Below, piece after piece: positions 1-5,110 of a stretch of DNA of 5,110 nt (position 1 is its first letter; the number at the start of each line of letters is the position of its first letter). A program made the position numbers and the translations under genes. Under the pieces are notes generated by a model. The model was not told the origin of the DNA, made no database searches, and worked only from the letters and a program-made list of their open reading frames with translations. Location of the stretch: NCBI GenBank assembly GCA_900552195.1, contig URYO01000100.1, forward strand, positions 1 to 5,110. Direction: 5' to 3'. This stretch comes from an uncultured Sutterella sp. Its GTDB lineage: Bacteria > Pseudomonadota > Gammaproteobacteria > Burkholderiales > Burkholderiaceae_F.

Positions 1-1
1 A

Positions 2-22
2 ACTAAAATACTGAGTTTTAGT
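2..22. promoter_or_regulatory. AT-rich inverted repeat with possible -10 box in the fdxA leader
   Basis: Perfect 7-bp arms ACTAAAA (2-8) and TTTTAGT (16-22) flank a 7-nt spacer. A TAAAAT hexamer (4-9) inside the left arm matches five of six bases of the sigma70 -10 consensus; any -35 box would lie left of the window. A repeat lying over a -10 box could be an operator, or a weak hairpin at the end of an upstream transcript. The arms are AT-only except for the outer C/G pair and no T-run follows, so a strong terminator is unlikely. The symmetry is seen; the function is inferred. Confidence 0.3.
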
Positions 23-38
23 AACGAATTAAGAAAAC

Positions 39-42
39 GGAG
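39..42 (+). promoter_or_regulatory. Ribosome binding site of fdxA
   Basis: GGAG lies 7 nt before the ATG at 50. This ideal spacing supports that start, which also gives the standard N-terminus of the FdI ferredoxin family. Confidence 0.75.
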
Positions 43-49
43 TTTTCCA

Positions 50-379
50 ATGGCACATGTAGTGACCGAACCCTGCATCCTCTGCAAATACACCGACTGT
101 GTTGACGTTTGCCCGGTCGACTGCTTCCGTGAAGGTCCCAATTTCCTCGTGATTGATCCGGACGAATGCATCGACTGCGCCGTCTGCATTCCCGAATGTC
201 CGACCAACGCCATTATGGCTGAAGAAGACGTTCCTGAAGATCAGCAGGAATTCATTGCCCTGAACGCAGAACTTGCTCGTGTTTGGCCTTCCATCACCAG
301 AATGAAACCTCACACGGACGAAGCCGAGAAATGGCGTGACGTACTCGATAAGCGTCACTACCTCAAGAAGGAACTCTAA
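50..379 (+). CDS. fdxA: Seven-iron ferredoxin FdxA ([3Fe-4S][4Fe-4S], Azotobacter FdI type)
   Basis: Small soluble cytoplasmic electron carrier of 109 residues, about the normal family length. The cysteines C9, C12, C17, C21, C25, C40, C43, C46 and C50 match A. vinelandii FdI one for one (shifted by one for the initiator Met). By that family precedent C9, C17 and C50 bind a [3Fe-4S] cluster and C21, C40, C43 and C46 bind a [4Fe-4S] cluster, with C12 and C25 free. The segment around 26-37 (EGPNFLVI) and the C-terminal helix containing NAELA (about 76-80) are also FdI-like. It is the first visible gene of the operon, two bases before fpr, a known type of redox partner for such ferredoxins. The family is certain; the physiological partner is inferred from position. 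Confidence 0.97.
   Translation: MAHVVTEPCILCKYTDCVDVCPVDCFREGPNFLVIDPDECIDCAVCIPECPTNAIMAEEDVPEDQQEFIALNAELARVWPSITRMKPHTDEAEKWRDVLDKRHYLKKEL
368..372 (+). promoter_or_regulatory. Ribosome binding site of fpr (supports a GTG start)
   Basis: AAGGA lies inside the last codons of fdxA, 9 nt before the GTG at 382. It supports GTG as the start, since no ATG occurs near the expected N-terminus. Its position suggests coupling of fpr translation to fdxA. Confidence 0.65.
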
Positions 380-381
380 GC

Positions 382-1164
382 GTGTCGGATAATCGCACCA
401 AGGTCCGCCTGCTGCAAAAGCAGGTTTGGAGAAAAGGTTTGGTCTCTATAAGAGTGACCAAACCCGACGGATTCACTTTTACGCCCGGACAGTTTGTTCG
501 TTTAGGACTAGATATTGAAGCGAACGGAAAAACTGAGTACGCCGCAAGAGGCTACTCTCTGGCTTCCGTCCCTTCCGATCCTTTCCTCGAGTTCTTTATT
601 GTTGAAGTTCCAAATGGGCTAGTCTCCCCTCGCCTCTGCGCTTTAGAGGCCGGCTCGGAGCTTTGGCTGGAGACGGATCTTTGGGGTTCCTTGCTGCCGG
701 ACAGACTTCCCGCATCTCAAAATCTTTGGTGCCTCAGCACGGGAACAGGACTTGCTCCCTTCCTCAGCATCCTTCGTCAGGAATCTGTCTGGGAAAAATG
801 GCCTACGGTCGTCCTTGTCCATTCCGTGCGGTTGGCAGAAGACCTCGCCTACACACAGCTGATTCAAAAAATCAAAGATGACTCTTCGCTCGGCGGAGGC
901 AGCGGAAGAAGTCTGATTTACGTTCCCGTGGTTACACGTGAAGCGACACAGTTCTTATCTAGAAGAATTCCGGATTTGATCAGCTCCGGAGATTTGGCTG
1001 AGACGGTCGGCATTAAGTTTGATAGTTCCGCTTCCAGCGTCCTTCTCTGCGGTAATCCAGCCATGATCAAAGAAGTTCGTGCGCTGCTTAAGCCCATGGG
1101 CTTCCAAGCACCGAGACGCGGCGAACCCGGCAACCTCATCGCAGAAAATCTTTGGCAGCAATGA
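382..1164 (+). CDS. fpr: Ferredoxin--NADP+ reductase (FAD-binding, E. coli Fpr-like)
   Basis: Flavoprotein of 260 residues (E. coli Fpr has 248) that moves electrons between NADP(H) and ferredoxin or flavodoxin in the cytoplasm. The N-terminal FAD domain (about 8-105) has PGQFVRLG (35-42) and the FAD-binding RGYSLAS (56-62). The NADP domain (about 112-260) has STGTGLAPF (119-127), VHSVR (146-150), VTRE (184-187) and CGNP (213-216), all in family order. The C-terminus resembles E. coli Fpr (RRPGHMTAEHYW) but reads LIAENLWQQ: Tyr is replaced by Leu and the stacking Trp (W258) is followed by two Gln. The start is GTG, two bases after fdxA, and the TGA overlaps the next gene's ATG. FdxA is its likely partner. 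Direction in vivo (probably NADPH to ferredoxin in a heterotroph) is inferred. Confidence 0.94.
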   Translation: MSDNRTKVRLLQKQVWRKGLVSIRVTKPDGFTFTPGQFVRLGLDIEANGKTEYAARGYSLASVPSDPFLEFFIVEVPNGLVSPRLCALEAGSELWLETDLWGSLLPDRLPASQNLWCLSTGTGLAPFLSILRQESVWEKWPTVVLVHSVRLAEDLAYTQLIQKIKDDSSLGGGSGRSLIYVPVVTREATQFLSRRIPDLISSGDLAETVGIKFDSSASSVLLCGNPAMIKEVRALLKPMGFQAPRRGEPGNLIAENLWQQ

Positions 1165-1757
1165 TCGAAATTTCTAAGATTGAAGAAATCCTCCCGCAGA
1201 CTCAGTGCAGGCAGTGCGGATATCACGACTGCGCTGACTACGCCAAGGCCATCGCCGTCGGGGAAAAGCATAACCGCTGTCCTGCCGGAGGACCTCAGGT
1301 CATTTCCCGCCTGTCTGTTCTCCTAGGCCGCGAAGATCTCCCTTTGAATGAGGAATGCGGTATTCACGTTCCGCCGGAAATCGCAGAAATCGATCCCAAC
1401 AAGTGCATCGGCTGCCGTCTCTGCTCGGATGCCTGTCCCACGGACGCTATCATCGGCTCTCCCAAGCATATGCACTGTGTGGACGCCGATCGGTGCAACG
1501 GCTGCTGTCTCTGTCAGCTCGCCTGTCCCGTCGACTGCATCTCCATGGTACGTATTGACCGCGAATGGACAGATGAGCTTGCGCGTCAGTCGAAAGAAAA
1601 TTACCTGAAACGAAATCAACGGCGCGCCAAGATTCGCCAGGAGGAAGAAAATCTCCTCAATGCCAAGAGCTTGACGAGTGACAAGCGTGACTTCGTGGCA
1701 AATCTTATTAGACGGAAGATCTTAAATGAATCAGGAAAAGCGCCTCGAAATTCTTAA
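1161..1757 (+). CDS. rsxB: RnfB/RsxB-like polyferredoxin without a membrane anchor
   Basis: Iron-sulfur protein of 198 residues. The N-terminal four-Cys Fe-S module has C16-x2-C19-x4-C24-x15-C40 within a CRQCGYHDC context, typical of RnfB. Next come two 4Fe-4S ferredoxin motifs, C82-C85-C88-C92-P and C112-C115-C118-C122-P. The basic, helical tail (about 145-190) is rich in Lys, Arg and Glu. E. coli RsxB has an N-terminal transmembrane helix before the equivalent of KIEEILPQ; here the protein begins at that point, so it should be soluble. The ATG at 1161 overlaps the fpr stop (ATGA), which argues for coupled translation and against the in-frame TTG at 1152. In E. coli RsxB belongs to the Rsx complex that keeps SoxR reduced; no other Rnf/Rsx subunit is visible here. 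The role is probably electron transfer from Fpr/FdxA to an unknown acceptor (inference). Confidence 0.86.
   Translation: MIEISKIEEILPQTQCRQCGYHDCADYAKAIAVGEKHNRCPAGGPQVISRLSVLLGREDLPLNEECGIHVPPEIAEIDPNKCIGCRLCSDACPTDAIIGSPKHMHCVDADRCNGCCLCQLACPVDCISMVRIDREWTDELARQSKENYLKRNQRRAKIRQEEENLLNAKSLTSDKRDFVANLIRRKILNESGKAPRNS
1714..1718 (+). promoter_or_regulatory. Ribosome binding site of nth, inside the rsxB-like gene
   Basis: GGAAG lies 7 nt before the ATG at 1726. It supports that start, and therefore the 32-nt overlap with the preceding gene. Confidence 0.65.
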
Positions 1758-2409
1758 AGCCCTGCAAGCAGATAACCCGACGCCTAAAACAGAGCTCGAA
1801 TACCATTCGAACTTTGAACTACTGATTGCCGTCGTACTCTCTGCACAGGCAACGGATAAAAGCGTCAATGAGGCCACTCGAGTGCTTTTCCCGCTGGCTA
1901 ATACACCCGAGGCCGTTTTGGAATTGGGGCCGGAGAAATTTACAGACATCATCAAACACATCGGTCTTTACAGAAGTAAGACGAAGAACGTGATGAAGCT
2001 CTGTGAGGATTTGATCGAACATCACAACGGTCAAGTGCCCACCGACTTTGACTCCCTGATCAAACTCCCCGGCGTAGGACAAAAAACGGCCAGCGTGGTC
2101 ATGAACGTTGCTTTTGAAAAGCCGAAGATTGCCGTGGATACGCACGTCTTTCGTGTCGCTAACCGCACAGGCTACGCAAAAGGCAAGACGCCGGAGATCG
2201 TTCAGAAAAAAATGGAGCGGTACACTCCGCTCCCCTACCGCGCAGACGCTCATCACTGGTTCATTCTGCTCGGGCGCTATATCTGCAAAGCCAGAAAGCC
2301 CGAATGCTGGAAGTGCCCGATTGAGCAATACTGCGAATACAAAGAAAAGAATCTTGAGCCTCCGGAACCTAAGAAACCCAAGAAACGTCTTCTTCCGATT
2401 GAAGACTAA
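1726..2409 (+). CDS. nth: Endonuclease III (bifunctional DNA glycosylase/AP lyase)
   Basis: Base-excision-repair enzyme that removes oxidised pyrimidines such as thymine glycol and cuts the abasic site by beta-elimination. It has 227 residues against 211 in E. coli Nth, and the two align without gaps through the core. The helix-hairpin-helix is LPGVGQKTASVV (114-125), with catalytic Lys120 and catalytic Asp138 (IAVDTHVFRVANR, 135-147) at the E. coli positions. The [4Fe-4S] loop C187-x6-C194-x2-C197-x5-C203 is intact. A tail of about 18 residues (210-227), rich in Pro and Lys, extends past the E. coli C-terminus and may add DNA contacts (inference). The start at 1726 overlaps the rsxB-like gene by 32 nt and reproduces the E. 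coli N-terminus (MN-x2-KRLEIL). Last gene of the operon; its TAA overlaps the stop of the convergent gene. Confidence 0.98.
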   Translation: MNQEKRLEILKALQADNPTPKTELEYHSNFELLIAVVLSAQATDKSVNEATRVLFPLANTPEAVLELGPEKFTDIIKHIGLYRSKTKNVMKLCEDLIEHHNGQVPTDFDSLIKLPGVGQKTASVVMNVAFEKPKIAVDTHVFRVANRTGYAKGKTPEIVQKKMERYTPLPYRADAHHWFILLGRYICKARKPECWKCPIEQYCEYKEKNLEPPEPKKPKKRLLPIED

Positions 2410-3158
2410 AACTCAAACTCACCTTTAAGGTTGTTTTCCTGTTTTAGCTTTTTCCAAATTTTCTTAGCCGGAAGGTGTCTTGAAGCCTGCAGTTCCGCGG
2501 CCCTCTGATCGAGAAGCTCGACGGAGTAAGTTTCTTTCGGGCCCTTCTTGGCAAGAATAATTCTGTTGCCCTCTGCCACATCCGGCATAACCAGAACTCG
2601 TCCGTCAAATGCTTTCGAGATGTTGTCGAGGCTCTTGGTGAAGTCTTCTCCGCCGAATACGTTGTATGAAGAGATTCCGCCGTCTCGCAGGGCCTTTTTG
2701 CAAAGTCGATAGAACGGAACGTCGTCATAGACAGGCCCCCAGGCCTCGTCATCATAAATATCGACTAAAAGCCAATCGGCGGTATTTGCCGCTCCTGCAA
2801 GGTGCTTCTTGCAGTCTTCAAAAACGACTTCCAGATGATCGTCATCGTCAGGCATCTTGAACCACATTCTTGAAGCCATATAGACATCTTCGGAAATCTC
2901 AACCACTTTCGTGTGAGCTTCGGGAAAATACTTCCAGGTGTATTTCGCCAATCCGCCGGCGCCGAGCCCTAACTGGAGAATATCTTTGGGTTCCGGACGG
3001 AAGAAAAGAAGCGCCAGCATGTACTGCTGATATTCGAGCGCCAAACTATACGGCCGATTAATTCTCATGCCGCCCTGAATCCACTCGGATCCGAAATGAA
3101 GATAGCGAAAGCCTCCGAGTTCGGAGAAATCTACCGGTGTTCTCTTCGTTTTTGCCAT
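2406..3158 (-). CDS. Spermidine synthase-superfamily protein (SAM-binding fold), probably not a true polyamine synthase
   Basis: Protein of 250 residues with the Rossmann-like nucleotide-binding core of the spermine/spermidine synthase family: glycine loop LGLGAGG (63-69), acidic end of strand 2 VVEIS (E87), ED (114-115) and VDIYDDEAWGP (132-142). The DxxD spacing of the SpeE active-site loop survives (D133, D136), but the following Pro is Asp. The SpeE segment with the conserved Tyr-His (YHEM) appears replaced by LEYQQYML (41-48). The N-terminal beta-domain is also shorter than in the 288-residue E. coli SpeE. Binding of SAM or decarboxylated SAM is likely from the fold; the reaction and substrate are unknown. 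Similar proteins are often labelled spermidine synthase in betaproteobacteria. ATG start with AAGGG upstream. It converges on nth with overlapping stops and is not near speD or other polyamine genes in this window. Confidence 0.78.
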   Translation of the reverse strand: MAKTKRTPVDFSELGGFRYLHFGSEWIQGGMRINRPYSLALEYQQYMLALLFFRPEPKDILQLGLGAGGLAKYTWKYFPEAHTKVVEISEDVYMASRMWFKMPDDDDHLEVVFEDCKKHLAGAANTADWLLVDIYDDEAWGPVYDDVPFYRLCKKALRDGGISSYNVFGGEDFTKSLDNISKAFDGRVLVMPDVAEGNRIILAKKGPKETYSVELLDQRAAELQASRHLPAKKIWKKLKQENNLKGEFEF

Positions 3159-3164
3159 ATCGCG

Positions 3165-3169
3165 CCCTT
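3165..3169 (-). promoter_or_regulatory. Ribosome binding site of the SpeE-like gene
   Basis: On the minus strand AAGGG precedes the ATG (3158-3156) by 6 nt, supporting the chosen start. It overlaps the candidate -10 box described separately, so the two assignments may compete. Confidence 0.6.
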
Positions 3170-3195
3170 ATAACCACTGAATTTCTGAAAGTCTA
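3167..3195 (-). promoter_or_regulatory. Candidate sigma70 promoter of the SpeE-like gene
   Basis: On the minus strand TAGACT (3195-3190, four of six to TTGACA) and TATAAG (3172-3167, five of six to TATAAT) are separated by exactly 17 bp. This is the only good match seen in the gap, and a promoter is expected here because htpG ends in a terminator just upstream. Transcription would start near 3161-3158, giving an almost leaderless mRNA. Position and spacing are seen; use is inferred. Confidence 0.35.
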
Positions 3196-3200
3196 ACGCC

Positions 3201-3246
3201 TAAAGAAAAATTTAAGCGCAGCTCAAACGAATTGAAGCTGCGCTTA
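3201..3246 (-). terminator. Rho-independent terminator of htpG
   Basis: Perfect stem with arms AAGCGCAGCT (3214-3223) and AGCTGCGCTT (3236-3245), extended by a T-A pair at 3213/3246 to 11 bp, with a 12-nt loop. On the minus strand the stem is followed by AAATTTTTCTTT, a U-rich tract as expected of an intrinsic terminator. It starts about 25 nt past the htpG stop. The other side of the stem (ATTGTTTCC on +) is poorer in T, so it mainly serves htpG. Confidence 0.8.
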
Positions 3247-3271
3247 TTGTTTCCGTTCTTAACCGATGATA

Positions 3272-5110
3272 TTAGTTCACGGATTTCTTACCGATCGTAT
3301 CCATCAGCATCGTGTTCATACGATTGATGAACCCGGCCGGATCTTTGAGCTGTTCGCCTTCCAGCAGCTGAGCCTGCTCAAGGAAGAGCTTTGCCCACTC
3401 CGGAGAGAAGGCACCCTGCTCTTTCAATCTGGAAACCAAAGGATTATTCGGGTTCAGTTCAAGAATAGGTTTCGGTTCGGGAACTTCCTGGCCGGCCGCC
3501 TTCATCATGCGGACAAAAGCGGGATCCAAGCCGTTCGGATCCGTCACGATGCAGGAAGGAGAATCCGTCAGGCGCAAGGTCATACGAACGTCTTCGACGC
3601 TGTCGCCCAAAGCGGCTTTGAATTCATCGACAAGCGGTTTGTATTCGGCTTGAACCTTTTCTTTTTCTTCCTTTTCTTCTTTGCCTGCCAAGTCGCCGAG
3701 ATCAAGATCGCCCTTGGCGATATTGACAAGCTTCTTGCCCTGGAATTCAGTCAGGAACTGCATCATCCAGCGATCGATCGGACCGCTGAGGAGCAGTACT
3801 TCGATATCCTTCTTCTTGAAGAGTTCGAGCAGCGGGCTCTTGGCGGCTGCTTCAGGTGTATCACCGATGACGTAGTAGACGGTATCCTGACCGGTCTTCA
3901 TGCGGCTGATGTAACCTTCGAGCGTGACATCGGCTTTGCCTTCGCTGCCGGTGGAAACAAATCTCAGAAGTTTGGCAATACGCTCTTTATTGGTCGGATC
4001 TTCGCCCAGGCCTTCTTTCAGCACATTGCCGAACAGCGCCCAGAACTTGTCGTAATCGGAAGCTCTGTTGGCGGCAAGGTCTTCCAGCATGGAAAGAACA
4101 CGCTTTGTCGTACCGTCGCGAATGATACGAAGGTCGCGGGTCTGCTGAAGAATTTCACGGCTGACGTTGAGCGGAAGATCTTCGGAATCGATCACACCCT
4201 TAATGAAGCGCAGATAGTGCGGAAGCAGCTGGTTCGTGTCATCCATAATGAAGACACGTTTCACGTACAGCTTCACGCCATGTACGTTTTCTCTGTCCCA
4301 AAGGTCAAACGGAGCGGCAGACGGAACATACAGAAGCTGGATGTATTCGTTCTTGCCTTCAACCTTGTTGTGCGTCCAGCAAAGCGGATCGGTAGAGTCG
4401 TGAGAAACGTGGTGATAGAACTCTTTGTACTGGTCTTCAGTAATTTCATTCTTCGGACGTGCCCAAAGAGCTGCACCGGTGTTGATGGCTTCCCATTCTC
4501 CGGTGTCAATAACTTTATCGTCCTTGTATTCATCCTTGCCCATTAAAATCGGCGTGGAGATATGGTCGGAATAGCGCTGAAGGATCGTGCGCAGACGATA
4601 CTTGCTCACCAGATCGCGGTCCTCGCTCTTAACAGAGAGAATGACGTCCGTACCAAAATGATCGCGGGTTGTATTTTCAACCGTAAATTCGCCTTCGCCG
4701 TTGCTTTCCCACTTTGTAGCGGCATCGGCCGGATCACCGGCTTTACGGGTAATAACGGTTACTTTGTCGGCGATGATAAAGGAAGAATAAAAACCGACAC
4801 CAAACTGTCCGATAAGCTGAGAGTCTTTCTTCTGATCTCCGGATAAGCGGGCAAAAAATTCTCTTGTACCGCTCTTGGCGATCGTACCTAAGTGTTCAAT
4901 CACTTCTGCACGCGTCATGCCGATACCATCGTCGCTGACCGTGATTTCCTGCTTCTGTTCATCTACACCGACTCGGATCGAAGGATGCGGATCGTCGGCA
5001 AGCAAGGAAGGATTGTCGATTGCGGCAAAACGCAGCTTGTCAATAGCGTCCGATGCGTTGGACACCAATTCACGCAAGAAAATCTCGCGGTTGGAATAAA
5101 GAGAATGCAC
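3272..5110 (-). CDS. htpG: Chaperone HtpG (bacterial Hsp90), 5' end cut by the window
   Basis: ATP-dependent cytosolic chaperone that works as a homodimer on stress-damaged and specific client proteins. 612 residues are visible. The GHKL ATPase domain shows E14 and N18 (FLRELVSNASDA), DDGIGM (60-65), GTIAKSGT (75-82) and the lid glycines IGQFGVGF (100-107). The middle domain has NVSREILQQ (315-323), whose R318 corresponds to the catalytic Arg of the family. The C-terminal dimerisation domain ends without MEEVD, as usual in bacteria. Conserved positions lie 20 residues below E. coli numbering (E34, N38, D80), so about 20 residues are missing and the real start should be near 5170, giving about 632 residues. 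The edge codon is GTG read as internal Val, not a start. A charged Lys/Glu linker sits at 477-485. It is followed by its own terminator. Heat-shock control is usual for the family, but the promoter is outside the window. Confidence 0.98.
   Translation of the reverse strand: MHSLYSNREIFLRELVSNASDAIDKLRFAAIDNPSLLADDPHPSIRVGVDEQKQEITVSDDGIGMTRAEVIEHLGTIAKSGTREFFARLSGDQKKDSQLIGQFGVGFYSSFIIADKVTVITRKAGDPADAATKWESNGEGEFTVENTTRDHFGTDVILSVKSEDRDLVSKYRLRTILQRYSDHISTPILMGKDEYKDDKVIDTGEWEAINTGAALWARPKNEITEDQYKEFYHHVSHDSTDPLCWTHNKVEGKNEYIQLLYVPSAAPFDLWDRENVHGVKLYVKRVFIMDDTNQLLPHYLRFIKGVIDSEDLPLNVSREILQQTRDLRIIRDGTTKRVLSMLEDLAANRASDYDKFWALFGNVLKEGLGEDPTNKERIAKLLRFVSTGSEGKADVTLEGYISRMKTGQDTVYYVIGDTPEAAAKSPLLELFKKKDIEVLLLSGPIDRWMMQFLTEFQGKKLVNIAKGDLDLGDLAGKEEKEEKEKVQAEYKPLVDEFKAALGDSVEDVRMTLRLTDSPSCIVTDPNGLDPAFVRMMKAAGQEVPEPKPILELNPNNPLVSRLKEQGAFSPEWAKLFLEQAQLLEGEQLKDPAGFINRMNTMLMDTIGKKSVN

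Noticed and set aside
1152..1160. TTG start three codons upstream for the rsxB-like gene
   Set aside because: The ATG at 1161 overlaps the fpr stop in the classic ATGA arrangement, and the extra residues (M-A-A) add nothing conserved.
2387..2406. 6-bp stem at the nth 3' end as an intrinsic terminator
   Set aside because: The stem is short with modest GC content, and the T-stretch on the minus side is broken by G and C. It is mentioned only as a weak possibility in the convergent-gene finding.
2420..2430. ACCT-TTA-AGGT hairpin followed by T-rich DNA as the nth terminator
   Set aside because: A 4-bp stem is too weak, and the T-runs lie within coding sequence of the opposite gene.
3652..3684. 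Polypurine mRNA tract in htpG as a programmed frameshift site
   Set aside because: The tract encodes the usual charged Lys/Glu linker. It has no A-AAA-AAG heptamer, and the frame runs on to a normal C-terminus.
3266..4546. 426-codon open frame on the + strand
   Set aside because: It lies wholly antisense to htpG, a certain gene. The translation has no recognisable domain and looks like a codon-bias shadow with Phe-rich, low-complexity stretches.
5108..5110. GTG at the right edge as the htpG start
   Set aside because: Conserved Hsp90 residues are offset by exactly 20 from E. coli, so this codon is internal Val and the gene continues beyond the window.
1..5110. CRISPR, mobile element, tRNA/rRNA or phage features
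   Set aside because: No repeat array, transposase, terminal repeats, tRNA-like cloverleaf or rRNA stretch was seen. Coding sequence fills almost all of the window.

Overview
The window looks like a chromosomal housekeeping segment from a Gram-negative proteobacterium. My best guess is Betaproteobacteria/Burkholderiales of moderate GC (close to 50% by eye), perhaps a Sutterella/Parasutterella-like gut lineage. Reasons: an Azotobacter FdI-type seven-iron ferredoxin, an E. coli-like Fpr, an RnfB/RsxB-like protein without a membrane anchor next to nth, and a 'spermidine synthase-like' protein of a kind common in that class. The family calls are strong; the taxonomic guess is inference from protein resemblance and could not be tested here.

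Left half, + strand (50-2409): four tightly packed genes, fdxA, fpr, an rsxB/rnfB-like gene and nth. The spacings are +2 nt, a 4-nt ATGA overlap and a 32-nt overlap, so this is almost certainly one translationally coupled operon. Three of the four proteins carry Fe-S clusters and the fourth is an FAD/NADPH oxidoreductase. A plausible electron path is NADPH -> Fpr (FAD) -> FdxA ([3Fe-4S]/[4Fe-4S]) -> RsxB-like polyferredoxin -> unknown acceptor. The last gene encodes endonuclease III, a [4Fe-4S] base-excision-repair glycosylase. In E. coli nth also ends the rsxABCDGE operon, so the rsxB-nth link seems to persist here with no other Rsx subunit visible.

Right half, - strand: a methyltransferase-fold protein of the spermidine synthase superfamily (2406-3158) converges on nth, and the two stop codons overlap. 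Further right is htpG (Hsp90), which enters from beyond the right edge and ends at 3272 with its own hairpin terminator (about 3201-3246). The methyltransferase-fold gene is therefore probably transcribed separately, from a promoter in the 113-nt gap between it and htpG.

No RNA genes, mobile elements, CRISPR arrays or integration sites were seen. The most notable points are the redox-plus-repair operon, the anchorless RsxB, and a SpeE-family protein that lacks most residues expected of a true aminopropyltransferase. None is clearly a new system; the operon is the one most worth following up.
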